In this document: positions 62,926-64,000 of the stretch, one piece after another
Position numbering within the stretch: the first letter of the stretch is position 1
Layout of the letters: each line of letters starts with the position of its first letter
Assembly: GCA_037903475.1 (NCBI GenBank)
Contig: JBAJFG010000035.1
Span: forward strand, 1-64,000
Reading direction: 5' to 3'
DNA: 64,000 nucleotides
Source of the DNA: Ancylostoma caninum
Taxonomy: Eukaryota; Nematoda; Chromadorea; Rhabditida; Ancylostomatidae
The notes under the pieces: generated by a model
Databases searched by the model: none
Seen by the model: only the letters and a program-made list of their open reading frames with translations
Told to the model about the DNA's origin: nothing
Position numbers and translations under genes: made by a program

Positions 62926-63043
62926 CTCGGAAGAATCGTACCACAAATCCACATCCGTTAACGCGTCGTCGACAGATATTCTTTTCTCGGGATCCATCAC
63001 CACCACCGATCATCACACACAGAGAAGATCTCGAGCTTTGCGG
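62926..63043 (-). pseudogene. JNK-type MAP kinase exon with stop codons
   Basis: After an AAATTTAG acceptor the frame reads KARDLL, then nine codons including TGA TGA, then MDPEKRISVDDALTDVDLWY and DSSE before a GTAGGA donor. Known JNKs read ARDLL-SKMLVI-D..KRISVDEAL...VWYDPSE here, so the C-lobe helix region is clear. The insert of about 9 nt with two stops breaks it. No other kinase exon is visible in the window. Likely a pseudogene or truncated duplicate; a sequence error is the alternative. Confidence 0.6.
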
Positions 63044-63267
63044 CTAAATTTCATCAAATTCAATAAAAGTTCCTAGTCAAATTATTAGCGCACCAGTTAG
63101 ACGAGCATTATCGGCACAGGTGGGAACATATTATCAGCAAATAACGTTTCGAAGGGCACTGGTTGGTAAAACAAACAAGTTTCGAAGGACACTGGATGGT
63201 GATAGGAACAAGCGGATGAAGTTGAACGGGATACGGATGTCCAAATTCAAATAGTGAACTCATCCGC

Positions 63268-63487
63268 GGTTCCACTGTGGGCATGTGCGGATCCACCGTG
63301 TGACAAGTGCGAGTCCACCGCGGAAGGCAATGTTATCGCGAGCGCACCGCGGGCATGTGCGGATCCACCGCGGGCATGTGTGCGCATACCGCGGAGATGA
63401 CGCCACTACCGGTTCCCCACCGCGGGTATGTGCGGATCTATCGTGGGCACCCGCGGATCCACCGCGGATCGACCTCATACCGCGGGT
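63268..63487 (+). repeat. GC-rich minisatellite, 21-bp unit, array 2
   Basis: The same GCATGTGCGGATCCACCGCG unit as array 1, in the same orientation but more diverged (for example ACCGCGGAGATGACG, TATCGTGGGCACCCGCGG). Confidence 0.85.
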
Positions 63488-63511
63488 CCACCGCGGGCAG
63501 AAAGTTCAGAG
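63488..63511 (-). repeat. Right arm of the 34-bp inverted repeat
   Basis: CCACCGCGGGCAGAAAGTTC then AGAG, the exact reverse complement of 60957-60980. Similarity extends ten more bases inward with one mismatch. Confidence 0.85.
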
Positions 63512-63621
63512 AAGCAGCAGCAGCTTGTGTGCGCTGACGCATGTAAGGCAGCGGTGTTCAGGAAGGCAGCAGATGTGTTCAGTTCTTCAGATTGGATTTC
63601 TTCGCAGACATGTCATGATTA

Positions 63622-63868
63622 GGGTAATTTATACTGGCTGCGTGCGTCAGTCGCGCATCAGTCGCACGCATCCATTTGGAAGGAACCTTACATGAAGACC
63701 GGTCAACACGGTATACACATCCTCAATGAAAAGAATGCGCGGCCGCCGCTAGGCCGTAAACGCGTGCGTCTGAGCTGCGACTGCGATGCGACTGTGATGC
63801 GACTGGGCCCTATTCTTCATCATACAGACGCACGCGCGTCAGTCGCACGCATCAAGTATAAATTGCCC
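63622..63868. mobile_element. TA-flanked GC-rich MITE
   Basis: The left end GGGTAATTTATACT pairs with the reverse complement of the right end GGGCAATTTATACT. TA flanks both sides (63620-63621, 63869-63870). Inside are repeated GCGTGCGTCAGTCGC / GCGTCAGTCGCACGCAT words in both orientations. Non-coding. Confidence 0.75.
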
Positions 63869-64000
63869 TATTCTCTCCGTTCGTTGAACTTTTGTGATGT
63901 GCTGACAATGTGTTGCATTGTTGACCGGTTGACTCGGAGTTGAGGATTTCGACAGTTGCTGCATTTAACCATAGAGTTTGTAATACATATCACTTCTTGC

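Noticed and set aside
1..64000. CRISPR array, bacterial operon, rRNA genes or SL/U snRNA genes
   Set aside because: No regular spacer-repeat pattern, ribosome binding sites, rRNA cores or snRNA signatures were seen.

Overview
The window looks like nuclear DNA from a parasitic clade V nematode, probably hookworm-like (inference). Evidence: AT-rich DNA, small exons joined by GT-AG introns ending in TTTTCAG-type acceptors, acceptor AGs placed 0-6 nt before start codons (spliced-leader style), mariner-type and other TA-target elements, and nematode-style gene families. There are no operons or bacterial features.

Three genes can be reconstructed with continuous reading frames. (1) 4257-17536, + strand: 16 exons, about 1001 aa, a secreted threonine-rich mucin-like protein with a signal peptide, three ACN-coded Thr blocks, a polyproline stretch and a basic C-terminus. 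Its long introns hold several transposon copies. (2) 30971-42049, + strand: 13 exons, 470 aa, a nucleotide pyrophosphatase/phosphodiesterase (ENPP)-family protein with a signal peptide and a hydrophobic C-terminal tail. It has lost two zinc-ligand histidines and is probably a pseudoenzyme. (3) 48524-43399, - strand: 9 exons, about 342 aa, resembling the nematode GNAT-like acetyltransferase family. It is convergent with gene 2, and a near-palindromic poly(A) signal pair lies between them.

Weaker coding evidence: a two-exon 3' end on the - strand at 55231-54819 (membrane-like); exons at 53.4-52.9 kb (-); a two-exon 3' end with a poly(A) signal at 49755-49985 (+); a 3' end at 62067-61767 (-) beside a JNK-type kinase exon carrying stop codons at 63043-62926; a signal-peptide mini-ORF at 60332 (+); and isolated candidate exons at 20.9-21.1, 25.1-25.3 and 28.7-29.0 kb. 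The 17.6-30.9 kb stretch is otherwise gene-poor.

Mobile DNA is plentiful: two related TA-flanked elements (2058-2596 and about 9223-10765), a third TA element abutting the latter (8882-9220), a mariner-type MITE (46988-47509), a TTAA-flanked piggyBac-like MITE with two perfect 20-bp palindromes (41410-41824), a non-LTR retrotransposon relic (58428-59380, -), and a TA-flanked GC-rich MITE (63622-63868). The right end (60.95-63.51 kb) holds two 21-bp GC-rich minisatellite arrays bracketed by a 34-bp inverted repeat.
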